A stretch of DNA of 46,974 nt from positions 1-46,974 of IMG/VR virus record IMGVR_UViG_3300009528_000187; one strand, given 5' to 3'. This DNA comes from a virus. Made by a program: the position numbers and the translations under genes. This document shows, one piece after another, positions 1 through 8,040 of the stretch. The notes beneath the pieces are model-generated. The model saw nothing but the letters and a program-made list of their open reading frames with translations, was not told where the DNA came from and did no database searches. Within the stretch, counting starts at the first letter, position 1. Each line of letters starts with the position of its first letter.

Positions 1-123
1 CTGATGATGATTGCAACTTAAAGCAGATACCGCTATTGAAGAAGATTTGGAAGTGTCCAGTGGGATACAGTAGCCACAATTCGGGCATTTTGCCCACTTC
101 TCTTGCCGTGGCTCTGGGGGCAG
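1..123. repeat. Terminal direct repeat, left copy
   Basis: These 123 bases are identical to the last 123 bases of the window. They lie inside the neuB-like reading frame, which runs on without a break when the ends are joined. This is what a circular or circularly permuted molecule gives when linearised by an assembler. True phage terminal repeats rarely interrupt a gene this way. The unique circle is 46,851 bp. Confidence 0.95.
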
Positions 124-257
124 AGGCGATTGAAGTCCACATCACGCTTGATAGAACAAGTTATGGCACAGACCAACCAGCCTCATTTGAAAAGAGGGGG
201 TTGGAATTAGTAGTTAGAGATGCTAGAAATGTAAGGAGGATAATATGCCGTGGGTAA
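3..257 (+). CDS. neuB: Sialic acid synthase family protein (NeuB/SpsE), 3' part
   Basis: Continuation of the gene that begins at 46332; this segment encodes residues 175-258 and ends at TAA 255-257. It carries GYSSHNSG (about 195-202) and EVHITLDR (218-225). These hold the two histidines that, in characterised NeuB proteins, bind the metal ion. The usual SDHT and EKHFTLD motifs are altered to SSHN and EVHITLD, but both histidines are kept. After the barrel only about 30 residues remain, so the SAF domain is absent. The next small gene starts inside its end. Confidence 0.88.
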   Translation, partial: DDDCNLKQIPLLKKIWKCPVGYSSHNSGILPTSLAVALGAEAIEVHITLDRTSYGTDQPASFEKRGLELVVRDARNVRRIICRG

Positions 258-379
258 ATGCTGACATCACGAATCTTTTTATGGTATTGGATAAAATACT
301 AGCACGATTGGAAAGTATTGATAAGAAGCAAGGTAATGCTAAGCGGACTAAGCGTTCTAAACCTAGAACTGACGAGTAA
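245..379 (+). CDS. Small basic hypothetical protein (44 aa)
   Basis: ATG at 245 is preceded by AAGGAGGA with good spacing, a better ribosome site than most neighbours have. It overlaps the neuB end by 13 nt and the following radical-SAM start. The product has a hydrophobic N-terminal half and a Lys/Arg-rich tail (KRTKRSKPR). No family recognised. The strong ribosome site and overlaps argue it is translated. Confidence 0.5.
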   Translation: MPWVNADITNLFMVLDKILARLESIDKKQGNAKRTKRSKPRTDE

Positions 380-1121
380 ATGCAACAAACGATGTTGGAT
401 GTGTGGGAGACGCAAGATAGAGCGAGACTATCCGCATCTGGCTAACTGGGGGGATATGGATTATGAAATGGCTCAGCGGGTATCTAGTCAGACACCGAGT
501 GGAGTGGTGGTTCAGTTTCACGATAATGGAGAACCTTTGCTCTACCCTCGACTTGGGGAAGCACTTTCTCTATTTAGCAATCAGATTAGGTGCTTGGACA
601 CTAACGGTAAATTGCTCATTGACAAGGCAGAAGAAATCATAGGCAATCTTGATACTATCACCATATCCACCTTTGAGGGGGATGGTGAAGCCGATGAGCA
701 ATGTGAAACTCTGGTAAGGTTTTTAGAAATAAAGGGCGATAGAAAGCCAAGAGTAATAGTGAGGTGCTTGGGAGAAGTTGAATTGGGCAGATATAGGGAG
801 TTGGATTGTCTTATTGCTACTCGTGTTCTTCATAATCCTATGGGTAGTTTTGGTTATAAAAGGAGGACAACGGTTCCTGAAATAGGTATCTGCCTTGATG
901 CCCTATCTCATTTGGTAATTAAAAGAGATGGCAAAGTATCAATGTGCGTCAGGTTTGACCCTGAAGGGCTGGGTATCATTGGAGACGCAACCACAGCGTC
1001 CTTGGGCGAAATCTGGCGTGGTAAACAGCGAAGGCAATGGTTGGGCTATCATATAGAGGGCAGGAGGGATTTAATACCTCTTTGCAGTAGGTGTGAGTTT
1101 TGGGGAGTGCCCGTGGGGTGA
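336..1121 (+). CDS. Radical SAM protein with SPASM-like C-terminus
   Basis: About 261 residues. The CxxxCxxC cluster motif CNKRCWMC sits near residues 16-23 and would bind the 4Fe-4S cluster that cleaves S-adenosylmethionine. The C-terminal part has spaced cysteines (CLD, CVRFDPEG, CSRCEF) like the auxiliary-cluster SPASM/twitch region, with the GIIGD and SLGEIWRG pattern common in that family. ATG 336 is preferred to an upstream TTG at 318. First of three radical-SAM genes in the sugar island. By context it may modify a sugar, but SPASM proteins also act on peptides, so the substrate is open. Confidence 0.82.
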   Translation: MLSGLSVLNLELTSKCNKRCWMCGRRKIERDYPHLANWGDMDYEMAQRVSSQTPSGVVVQFHDNGEPLLYPRLGEALSLFSNQIRCLDTNGKLLIDKAEEIIGNLDTITISTFEGDGEADEQCETLVRFLEIKGDRKPRVIVRCLGEVELGRYRELDCLIATRVLHNPMGSFGYKRRTTVPEIGICLDALSHLVIKRDGKVSMCVRFDPEGLGIIGDATTASLGEIWRGKQRRQWLGYHIEGRRDLIPLCSRCEFWGVPVG

Positions 1122-1129
1122 TAATTGAT

Positions 1130-1291
1130 ATGGCTAAACTTTTGGTGGAAATAGACTTTGCCAAAAGTATGAGTGAGGCTAAGCGCCTAATAAAACAGGG
1201 TGCTGTCGGGATTGATGGGAAAAGAGTGGGGAGATTTGTTTGGTATGAACCTGAAGGAGAAGGCACAAGAATTAAGAAAAACGGTGCTTGA
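1130..1291 (+). CDS. S4-domain-like small protein
   Basis: 53 residues. The segment MSEAKRLIKQGAVGIDGKRV closely resembles the S4 RNA-binding core (alpha-L motif) at the end of tyrosyl-tRNA synthetases and in ribosomal protein S4. No catalytic domain accompanies it. It lies between a radical-SAM gene and a transketolase subunit and overlaps the latter by 47 nt. ATG 1130 is chosen because the S4 motif follows at once. It may be an RNA-binding regulator or a relic of a larger protein; the role is unknown. Confidence 0.65.
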   Translation: MAKLLVEIDFAKSMSEAKRLIKQGAVGIDGKRVGRFVWYEPEGEGTRIKKNGA

Positions 1292-2003
1292 GATGTGCAT
1301 CAAGGCTGGCACGGGGCATCTTACCTCCTGCTTTTCCTGTGTGGAGATAATGGTTGCGTTATTCTACGAGATTATGAAGCCAGAAGATATATTCATTTTA
1401 AGCAAGGGGCACGCCAGCCCTCTATTATACGCCATACTCGCTGATAAGGGATTAATTGACAAGGAGGAGCTATGGAAATTCGCATCAAAGGGTGGGTTGT
1501 TGGGTGTTCACTTAGACCACAATATCACCTCGGCAAGGGTGACGGCTGGTTCTTTGGGACATGGATTGGGCATATCAATCGGCCTTGCATTAAGCAAAAG
1601 ACTAAACAGCGAAAGCGGGATGATTTATTGTTTACTGGGTGATGGCGAATGCTATGAGGGTTCTGTGTGGGAAGCGGCTATGTTTGCAGGGCAAGAGGGG
1701 TTGGATAACTTGACAGCTATCGTGGATTATAACGGCTTAATGGTAACTGAGGTGGTGGATTTAGAATCCCTTAACGCTAAGTGGGAAGCATTTAACTGGA
1801 GTTGCGAACTTGTAGATGGACACGATTTGGAAGCTCTCACTGAAGCATTGAGTATGAAGTGGCCTCTTCCCTCTGTTTACATAGCTGAAACTGTCAAGGG
1901 CAAGGGTATCCCCTTTATGGAATATAAACACTTATGGCACGGAGAAGCACCAAAGGGCGAGGATGCAGAAAGGGCTAGGAGGGAACTTGCGGGAAAGTAT
2001 TAA
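1245..2003 (+). CDS. Transketolase, N-terminal (ThDP-binding) subunit
   Basis: About 252 residues equal to the first half of transketolase. Visible landmarks are GHLTSCFSCVEI (near 23-34), SKGHASPLLYA, TAGSLGHGLGIS, and the thiamine-diphosphate motif starting at GDGECYEG and ending at DYNG. The family moves two-carbon ketol units between sugar phosphates. Partner domains are missing here but appear 6 kb downstream at 8037-8918, so the enzyme is a two-gene (split) type. ATG 1245 leaves the usual short lead before LKEKAQELRKTV. It could supply sedoheptulose 7-phosphate or another ketose for the island; that role is inferred. Confidence 0.88.
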   Translation: MNLKEKAQELRKTVLEMCIKAGTGHLTSCFSCVEIMVALFYEIMKPEDIFILSKGHASPLLYAILADKGLIDKEELWKFASKGGLLGVHLDHNITSARVTAGSLGHGLGISIGLALSKRLNSESGMIYCLLGDGECYEGSVWEAAMFAGQEGLDNLTAIVDYNGLMVTEVVDLESLNAKWEAFNWSCELVDGHDLEALTEALSMKWPLPSVYIAETVKGKGIPFMEYKHLWHGEAPKGEDAERARRELAGKY

Positions 2004-2352
2004 AGAGGTAATTAAAACTTGGGGCAGGGAATTAATCATAGTAAATACTGATGAATACTGTGGGAAATTACTTTGTATTGATAAGGGGGGACAAAGCTCA
2101 TATCACTATCACCGCAGAAAGAAGGAGACATTCTTCGGGTTGAGTGGGCAGACTCGTCTTACTGTGGAGGGTAGAGAGTATATGCTGAATCCGTTTGCCA
2201 GACCAAAGACGATTAAGCCAGGTCAATTACATATGTTCACGGGGATAACCGATGCAGTGCTAGTAGAAATCAGCACGCCACACGATGATAGCGATGTGGT
2301 GAGGGAAACTGAATCAAGGGAGGGCGATAATGGAATGGTCAAATCAGGCTAG
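1987..2352 (+). CDS. Cupin-fold sugar isomerase-like protein
   Basis: About 121 residues, single cupin domain: WGRELII, then SSYHYHRRKKETFF (metal-binding H-x-H and E), KPGQLHMF (later H) and the tail STPHDDSDVVRE. This pattern matches the small cupins linked to N-acetylneuraminate-synthase and D-lyxose isomerase-like loci. The start is taken as TTG 1987 because AGGAGGG lies 3-4 nt before it; an ATG at 1963 would add eight residues. In other genomes such cupins can be fused to NeuB/SpsE, which fits the unfused NeuB here. Isomerase activity is not proven. Confidence 0.75.
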   Translation: MRESIKEVIKTWGRELIIVNTDEYCGKLLCIDKGGQSSYHYHRRKKETFFGLSGQTRLTVEGREYMLNPFARPKTIKPGQLHMFTGITDAVLVEISTPHDDSDVVRETESREGDNGMVKSG

Positions 2353-3466
2353 ATACAATTCGTTTAACTCATACAAGGGCTTAACCTATTATGAGCATTA
2401 CCAGAAAGTCGTGGACTGGTTCAATAAGAAGAAAGATTCCAGGCTACCCCCACCAATAGAGTGTTCACTAGACCCCACCGCCAAGTGCAACTATAACTGC
2501 TATTACTGCAATTCACAGAGATACCTGCGGCAGGACTTGGGTGCAGTCCCAGCAGGCAGGAAGTTAACCAAGAAGTATATGCGGACACTCATTGACTTTC
2601 TGGCAAAGTGGGGAGTGCGTGGTGTCTGCTTGGGTGGTGGTGGTGATTCGCTACTCAGTCAGGATGCGTGGGACTTGCCGTCTTATATCGCCTCTAAGGG
2701 AATGGAATCCTCTGTGGTTACTAATGGCTCAATGTTTAACCCCCACATTATCAGGCAACTGCTCTACTGTCGCTGGGTGGGCTTCTCGGTGGATGCTGGT
2801 GATGCAGAGACTTTCTATAAGGTTCACGGGGTTGACCTGTTTGATAAGGTAATCACGAATATCAGGGCATTGGTGGAAGCCGACATTAAGGAGGGTGGCA
2901 AGCTGGACATAGCCTATAAGGTTCTGGTATTGCCAGAGAACATAGACAGCCTGTATGATGCCTGCAAGTTAGCCAAGAAGATAGGCGTTAAGGATTTCCA
3001 CATCAGACCTGTGGACTTGGAGAGAAAAGACTACCGAATGGCACAGAAGCTCAACCTGGATATACCCAAGATACAGGAGATATTTGCCAAGTGCCACGAG
3101 TTAGAAAACCCATACTTCAGGGTGTTTACTGTGATGCACAAATACGATGAGGAATTCCACGTCAAGCACGATTTTGAACGCTGTTTAGCCTCTCCGTTGG
3201 TTATCCAGTGTTGCACTGATGGGTTGTGTTATGTCTGCGTTGACCACAGGATAGAGGAACGCTTCAAGTTAGGACGACACGAATATAAAGTCGGCAGGAA
3301 ACTAAAGCCTGAAAAGATACTGGATTGGTGGGGTAGTGATGCACACAGGGAACTGCTAAAGAGTATTAAGCCCAGCGAGGAATGCTCCAGATGCACCTGG
3401 TCGGAATACAATCGCCAGATAGAGGATACAGTAATGGAAGATGGATTATGTAGGAGTTTCCCTTGA
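2330..3466 (+). CDS. Radical SAM protein with SPASM-like tail
   Basis: 378 residues. CNYNCYYC near residues 53-60 is the CxxxCxxC cluster site; GGGGDSLL and SSVVTNGS follow as expected for the SAM-binding barrel. The C-terminal third has clustered cysteines (QCCTDGLCYVC, CSRCTW), the sign of auxiliary Fe-S binding. GGAGGG precedes ATG 2330, which lies inside the end of the cupin gene. Second radical-SAM enzyme of the island. Its reaction (epimerisation, dehydration or other) cannot be read from the sequence. Confidence 0.85.
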   Translation: MEWSNQARYNSFNSYKGLTYYEHYQKVVDWFNKKKDSRLPPPIECSLDPTAKCNYNCYYCNSQRYLRQDLGAVPAGRKLTKKYMRTLIDFLAKWGVRGVCLGGGGDSLLSQDAWDLPSYIASKGMESSVVTNGSMFNPHIIRQLLYCRWVGFSVDAGDAETFYKVHGVDLFDKVITNIRALVEADIKEGGKLDIAYKVLVLPENIDSLYDACKLAKKIGVKDFHIRPVDLERKDYRMAQKLNLDIPKIQEIFAKCHELENPYFRVFTVMHKYDEEFHVKHDFERCLASPLVIQCCTDGLCYVCVDHRIEERFKLGRHEYKVGRKLKPEKILDWWGSDAHRELLKSIKPSEECSRCTWSEYNRQIEDTVMEDGLCRSFP

Positions 3467-4431
3467 TTATCAGTAAGACTCCATTTAGAATTAGCTTCTT
3501 CGGTGGTGGCACAGACTATCCCGTGTGGTTTCAGGAACACGGTGGGGCTGTGCTAGGAACAACTATTGATAAATACTGCTACATAATGGCTCGCTACTTA
3601 CCACCGAATTTCAAGGATAAGTATCGGATTGTTCACGCTGCCGAGGAATTCGTTAATACTCTTGAGGAGATACGGCATCCTGCTATCAGGGCTTGCATTA
3701 ACTTTATGGAGATTGATAGGGGGTTGGAGATAATTCACTGGGCTGATATGCCCGCTAGAAAGGGAATGGGAACTAGCTCTGCCTTTGTGGTGGGCTTACT
3801 GAACGCACTCAAGGGTGGGTATGGTAGTAGTCTAGAACTGGCGCAGAATGCCATTGAGGTAGAACAGCGAATACTCAAGGAGAATGTAGGTTGCCAAGAC
3901 CAGTATCTCTCTGCCCTCGGTGGCTTCTCACACCTCGTTTTTGAAAGGAACGGTAAAATTCACAACATTTTCAAAGGCACGGATGATAGATGCTTGGCTA
4001 AATACCTGATGCTATTTGATACTGGCACTTATAGAATTGCCTCGGAGATAGCCGCCGAGCAAATAAGGGTAACGCCGTGGAAGCAAGATGAATTAATGAC
4101 AATGCAGAAGATGGTCTATGAGGCACTGGAAATTCTTGAGAGTGGGGATATATTGGATTTCGGGTTATTGTTGGGGGAAAGCTGGAAATTCAAGCGTAGC
4201 CTCACCAGTAAAATATCCACCCCAAGAATAGATTCCATTTATAAGATTGGCTGTAAGGCTGGTGCTATTGGGGGTAAATTGCTTGGTGCTGGTGGTGGGG
4301 GCTATATGCTTTTCTTTGTAGAACCTGACAAACAGCACAAAGTGAGGTTGGCACTAGCTGATTTACTTTATGTGCCATTCAAGTTTGAGACTCGTGGAAG
4401 TGAGATAATATATGGACTTTGTGATAGTTAA
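3463..4431 (+). CDS. GHMP-family sugar kinase, HddA-like
   Basis: 322 residues with the three GHMP motifs in order: N-terminal PFRISFFGGGTDYP, the phosphate loop PARKGMGTSSAFVVG (near 101-115) and the C-terminal GAGGGGYMLFF. The N-terminal motif and length match D-glycero-D-manno-heptose 7-phosphate kinase and related sugar-phosphate kinases. Start is TTG 3463 with AGGAG 7 nt upstream, overlapping the previous stop (TTGA). With transketolase and the nucleotidyltransferase at 13654 it could form a heptose-like branch. GmhA and GmhB homologues were not seen, so this is only suggestive. Confidence 0.83.
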   Translation: MIISKTPFRISFFGGGTDYPVWFQEHGGAVLGTTIDKYCYIMARYLPPNFKDKYRIVHAAEEFVNTLEEIRHPAIRACINFMEIDRGLEIIHWADMPARKGMGTSSAFVVGLLNALKGGYGSSLELAQNAIEVEQRILKENVGCQDQYLSALGGFSHLVFERNGKIHNIFKGTDDRCLAKYLMLFDTGTYRIASEIAAEQIRVTPWKQDELMTMQKMVYEALEILESGDILDFGLLLGESWKFKRSLTSKISTPRIDSIYKIGCKAGAIGGKLLGAGGGGYMLFFVEPDKQHKVRLALADLLYVPFKFETRGSEIIYGLCDS

Positions 4432-5713
4432 CCCCAGCTTGCCAAACCCAATGGGTGAATTTGCTGCTATTGAGCCGCCAATCTGGTGTGTTATTAATGC
4501 GGGGGTAACACAGCGAGAAGGCAAGTCTGCGGTTATTATTGACGCTGATTTAGAACAACTCACACCCCAGCAGACCGCCCAGAGAATATTAAAACATAAA
4601 CCCAGAGTAACGCTACTATTGGCTATGGGGGCAAACCCCTCTGCATCATCCACCCCCAAGATGGATGCAATCATAGAGATAAGCCACTTGCTGAAGGGTA
4701 AGACAGCGATAGGCATTGGGGGCTTACACGCTGTGGCACTGCCTACTACCACATTAAGGCAGTGTGATGCGGACTTCATTATCACTGCACCGCTTATGCA
4801 AAGCCTGATAGATTTACCCTCGGCAAGTTGGGGCTTATTACCGATGAACAAATACAGGGCACACAACTGGCACTGCCTGGATGGTTCGGATAGGGGGCAT
4901 TATGGTGTGATATATACCAGCTATGGTTGCCCCTTTAATTGCTCTTACTGCAATGTGCATACTATATATGGTGGTAAGGCGATGGTAAAATACCGCAAAC
5001 CACAAGATGTAGTGGATGAGATAGGGCTTCTGGTGAAGAAGTATAGTGTCAGAAACCTCAAGTTTGCCGATGAGTTATTCACTATTAGAGAAGATAGGAT
5101 ACAGCAGTTGTGCGATTTGCTAATCAAACAAAAGTATAATCTTAATATCTGGGCTTACGCTAGGGCGGAGATGGTCAATCCTTGGATGCTGAAGAAGATG
5201 AAGAAGGCAGGGATTAACTGGCTCTGCTACGGCTTTGAGTCTGCCAGTGCCGATGTATTAGAGGGAGTGTCTAAGGGAGACCAATATGGGATGATGAAGC
5301 AGGCAGTTCAGATGACACACGATGCAGGGATTAATATTATTGGCAATTTTATCTTCGGCTTGCCAGAGGATAACCTTGATACAATGAGAGACACTCTTTC
5401 TATGGCAAAGGAATTTAACTGCGAGTATGTCAATTTCTATGTGGCTATGGCATATCCTGGCTCTAAACTATATATGGACGCACTTCAGAGTGGCGTTAAG
5501 CTACCTGAGAAATGGGCGGACTACGGGCAGTTCTCCCCCAATGTCTTACCCCTGCCAACCAAGTATCTCTCGGCAGAAGAGGTATTAAGCTTCAGGGATA
5601 TGGCCTTTCAGGATTACTTCAACGATAAAGTCTATCAAGATTTAATTGGTAGGAAATTCGGAGATAAGGCAGTTAAGCATATTAAGAAGATGCTGGGGGT
5701 AAAGATAAGATGA
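4412..5713 (+). CDS. B12-binding-domain radical SAM protein
   Basis: 433 residues. The first about 150 look like a Rossmann cobalamin-binding domain (VNPSLPNPMGEFAAIEPP, IGIGGLHAVALP), though the DxHxxG B12 base-off motif is not clearly present. The radical-SAM domain follows with YGCPFNCSYCNV (CxxxCxxC, near 170), FADELF, GFESAS, and NFIFGLPEDN. This architecture is that of the BchE-like/class B methyltransferase group. The ATG lies 20 nt inside the kinase gene. Third radical-SAM gene in the island; a C-methylation or ring modification of the sugar is possible but not shown. Confidence 0.82.
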   Translation: MDFVIVNPSLPNPMGEFAAIEPPIWCVINAGVTQREGKSAVIIDADLEQLTPQQTAQRILKHKPRVTLLLAMGANPSASSTPKMDAIIEISHLLKGKTAIGIGGLHAVALPTTTLRQCDADFIITAPLMQSLIDLPSASWGLLPMNKYRAHNWHCLDGSDRGHYGVIYTSYGCPFNCSYCNVHTIYGGKAMVKYRKPQDVVDEIGLLVKKYSVRNLKFADELFTIREDRIQQLCDLLIKQKYNLNIWAYARAEMVNPWMLKKMKKAGINWLCYGFESASADVLEGVSKGDQYGMMKQAVQMTHDAGINIIGNFIFGLPEDNLDTMRDTLSMAKEFNCEYVNFYVAMAYPGSKLYMDALQSGVKLPEKWADYGQFSPNVLPLPTKYLSAEEVLSFRDMAFQDYFNDKVYQDLIGRKFGDKAVKHIKKMLGVKIR

Positions 5714-5949
5714 AAGAATGGCGACCTGACGATTGGGAAGATGCTCACAGTGCTGGTTATGAGTCTAGAAATAGAAAGGAATGTTATGGTGATTGTGCTT
5801 TCTGTGCCTATGAAGCTGGTGCTGATACGATGCTGAAGGCACTAAGGGACAAGGGTGTCTTTACTTATGGTAATCATACTCCTGATATAGAGTTGTGCGA
5901 TGCTCCACAAGTAAGCGGATATTGGTGCTTTATACCAGAGGGGGAATAG
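5710..5949 (+). CDS. Small cysteine-containing hypothetical protein
   Basis: 79 residues, joined to the radical-SAM gene by an ATGA overlap. CYGDCAFCAYEAG gives three cysteines in CxxxCxxC spacing, the same spacing as a radical-SAM cluster but in a protein too small for that fold. The rest shows no recognised domain. It may bind metal or serve as a partner of the upstream enzyme; both ideas are guesses. Confidence 0.6.
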   Translation: MKEWRPDDWEDAHSAGYESRNRKECYGDCAFCAYEAGADTMLKALRDKGVFTYGNHTPDIELCDAPQVSGYWCFIPEGE

Positions 5950-5951
5950 CT

Positions 5952-6905
5952 CTGAATAAGCGAGTGGTATATCTCAACGGTGAGTTCGTTCCTGAAAAAG
6001 AAGCCAGAATATCAATTTATGATTCAGCATTGATGTTTGGCGATATGGTGTTTGAGATGACTCGCTCTTTTAATGGAGTGCAATTCAAGTTAAGGGAACA
6101 TCTTCTGCGATTAAAGGATTCTACGAGAGCATTGCATATTCCGTTACAAATGACTATAGGGGATACAGAGAGCACCATTGAGGAACTCTTGAAACGCAAC
6201 GGGGGATACTTTGATAAAGATGATGAAATTCGCCTGCTAATCAATGTATCTCGTGGGCCACTATCAATATATGGTGAGGTCTTTGATGGCAAATTAGAAC
6301 CAACGATAGTTATCTCTGCCTTCCCCTTGAAGTGGGTTCTCGGCCCGTTGGCTCACTTATATCACACAGGGGTTCACGCTATCATACCAAGCCAGCGAGC
6401 TATACCAGCACATCTATTAGACCCCAAGATTAAATCCCGCAGTAGACTCCACCTGATGATGGCTAATCTGGAGATAGCACGATACAATGACGACAGGGCG
6501 TGGGCTTTACTATTAGACCCAGATGGCTATGTAACAGAGGGAACGGGGGCTAACTTCTTTATAGTTAGAGACGGCAATCTAATCACACCCAAGCCCCACA
6601 ATATTCTAAGAGGAATAAGCAGGGAATATGTTATGAAAGAGCTTGCACTAGAACCTGTATTTCAAAAGAATATTGAGCCGTATTATATCGCCACAGCAGA
6701 CGAGGCGTTCTTTACCGCCACACCATTCTGTATAATGCCAGTTACCAAGTTTAACGGGATGGATATAGGGGATGGCAAGGTTGGGTATTTTACGCAATTA
6801 CTATTAAATGGATGGGGTGAGAAGGTGGGCGTAGATATAGTAGCTCAAGCCGATAATTGGTCTAAAGACATAAAGGGGGCAACGCCATACAGTATAAGGG
6901 GGTAA
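5952..6905 (+). CDS. PLP-dependent class IV aminotransferase (IlvE/D-amino acid type)
   Basis: About 317 residues. VYLNGEFVPEKEARISIYDSALMFGD is split across the usual N-terminal motif; the PLP-lysine region is LDPKIKSRSRLHLMMANLE, and EGTGANFFIV is the phosphate-binding signature. The family transfers amino groups from amino acids to keto acids. No ATG fits the N-terminus: GAGGGGG sits 8 nt before CTG 5952, and GTG 5964 is the alternative. In the island it may supply an amino group or a D-amino acid for sugar decoration. The family is firm, the substrate unknown. Confidence 0.85.
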   Translation: MNKRVVYLNGEFVPEKEARISIYDSALMFGDMVFEMTRSFNGVQFKLREHLLRLKDSTRALHIPLQMTIGDTESTIEELLKRNGGYFDKDDEIRLLINVSRGPLSIYGEVFDGKLEPTIVISAFPLKWVLGPLAHLYHTGVHAIIPSQRAIPAHLLDPKIKSRSRLHLMMANLEIARYNDDRAWALLLDPDGYVTEGTGANFFIVRDGNLITPKPHNILRGISREYVMKELALEPVFQKNIEPYYIATADEAFFTATPFCIMPVTKFNGMDIGDGKVGYFTQLLLNGWGEKVGVDIVAQADNWSKDIKGATPYSIRG

Positions 6906-6908
6906 ATT

Positions 6909-7088
6909 ATGATTAAACAAGGGGAAATAGACAAACTGGATAAGCAATGGTGGGGAGTTGTTGAACACGGTGGTTTTCTAGGAGCTATGCTCTTGTTGGC
7001 TAGGTACCCCTTACCGCCAAAGGTGGTTTTCCACCAAATAGAAATGAATCGGGTAATGAGTGGGTTGGTATATCGTGGTCACCGATGA
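6909..7088 (+). CDS. Hypothetical protein (59 aa)
   Basis: ATG 6909 follows the aminotransferase stop by 3 nt, and its TGA overlaps the next ATG (ATGA), so it sits tightly in the operon. It has a short hydrophobic stretch (GFLGAMLLLARYPLP), not clearly membrane-spanning. No family recognised. Confidence 0.55.
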   Translation: MIKQGEIDKLDKQWWGVVEHGGFLGAMLLLARYPLPPKVVFHQIEMNRVMSGLVYRGHR

Positions 7089-7318
7089 ATAAGACAATAG
7101 CTATTCAATATCTTAAAAGCTTGCCACGAAGTTGGTTGCCATCGAGTAGAGAGGGTGGGAAGTGTGGTGAGCCGAGCAATAGCGAGTTAAGAAGATGGTT
7201 AAGGAAGGGCTCGATAAGGATTAATGGGGCTAATCCGAAGCCTAACGGTGAAATAACCTTCCCAATTACGGAATTAATATTCTTCTTTAGGGGTAATCAG
7301 GTAACAATAATAGAATGA
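7085..7318 (+). CDS. Possible S4-like RNA-binding small protein
   Basis: 77 residues. The segment SNSELRRWLRKGSIRINGANP resembles the helix-turn and loop of an S4 domain (ELRRWLxxGxIxING), followed by a beta-rich tail. The resemblance is weaker than for the protein at 1130. It is translationally coupled to both neighbours by ATGA overlaps. Two S4-like proteins within 6 kb of a sugar island is unusual. Confidence 0.5.
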   Translation: MNKTIAIQYLKSLPRSWLPSSREGGKCGEPSNSELRRWLRKGSIRINGANPKPNGEITFPITELIFFFRGNQVTIIE

Positions 7319-8040
7319 ATAAAACAATAGCCATAGTTCAAGCCAGAATGGGGTCGACTAGACTACCCTGCAAGAGCTTGGCATTGGTCTGGAAGAATAT
7401 GACCTTGTTGGAGATGGTCTTGCGTAGAACGATGCAGGCAAGGACATTAGGCCGTGTGATACTAGCGACTACTATGAGGGCAGAAGACGATTGCCTTGTG
7501 CGATTAGCTGATACCTGCGACATTGGTGTGTTCAGGGGCAGTGAGAATAATGTCCTAAAGAGGTTTAATGATGCTCTCTATGCCTTTCCTGCTGATGCGG
7601 TAGTGAGGGTTTGTGCTGACAACCCCCTAATAGACCCGCAGATGATTGATAAGCTAGTGGAGTTCTATTGGAAATATCGTTGGGATTATATCACGAGCGT
7701 TCCGCCTGCGACAGGTCTCCCCGATGGTGTGGGGGCAGAGATATTCTCGACCACCGCTCTACGGCGGGCAGTAATGAAAACTACGGATAAAGGCTACCTT
7801 GAAAATGTAACCACTTATTTCCAGGCAAGCCGTGAATACAGTGTTGCTTATTTGGGGGCGGGAAAGGGATACCATAGACCAAATTACAGACTAGACATTG
7901 ACTACCCTGAAGACCTGACATTTATTCAGACTCTATTGAAGCACTTGCCCCCAGAGAATGCACCCTACTGGACAACAAAAGAAGTAATAGAGACATTAGA
8001 TAAAGAGCCAGAATTATTAAAACTAAGGAAGGAAAGATGA
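7315..8040 (+). CDS. SpsF-type cytidylyltransferase
   Basis: 241 residues. The start IVQARMGSTRLPCKSL is the nucleotide-binding signature of the SpsF/KdsB/NeuA cytidylyltransferase group, and RVCADNPLIDPQMID is the second motif. These enzymes activate acidic sugars with CTP to CMP-sugars, or act in spore-coat polysaccharide synthesis (SpsF). Together with NeuB/SpsE it gives the two core steps for making and activating a nonulosonic acid. The usual GKSL is CKSL here, a substitution in the loop. Coupled to both neighbours by ATGA overlaps. Confidence 0.87.
   Translation: MNKTIAIVQARMGSTRLPCKSLALVWKNMTLLEMVLRRTMQARTLGRVILATTMRAEDDCLVRLADTCDIGVFRGSENNVLKRFNDALYAFPADAVVRVCADNPLIDPQMIDKLVEFYWKYRWDYITSVPPATGLPDGVGAEIFSTTALRRAVMKTTDKGYLENVTTYFQASREYSVAYLGAGKGYHRPNYRLDIDYPEDLTFIQTLLKHLPPENAPYWTTKEVIETLDKEPELLKLRKER

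Noticed and set aside
1-123. True physical terminal repeat of the virion DNA
   Set aside because: The repeat lies inside the neuB-like gene and joining the ends gives one intact frame, which fits a circular assembly better.
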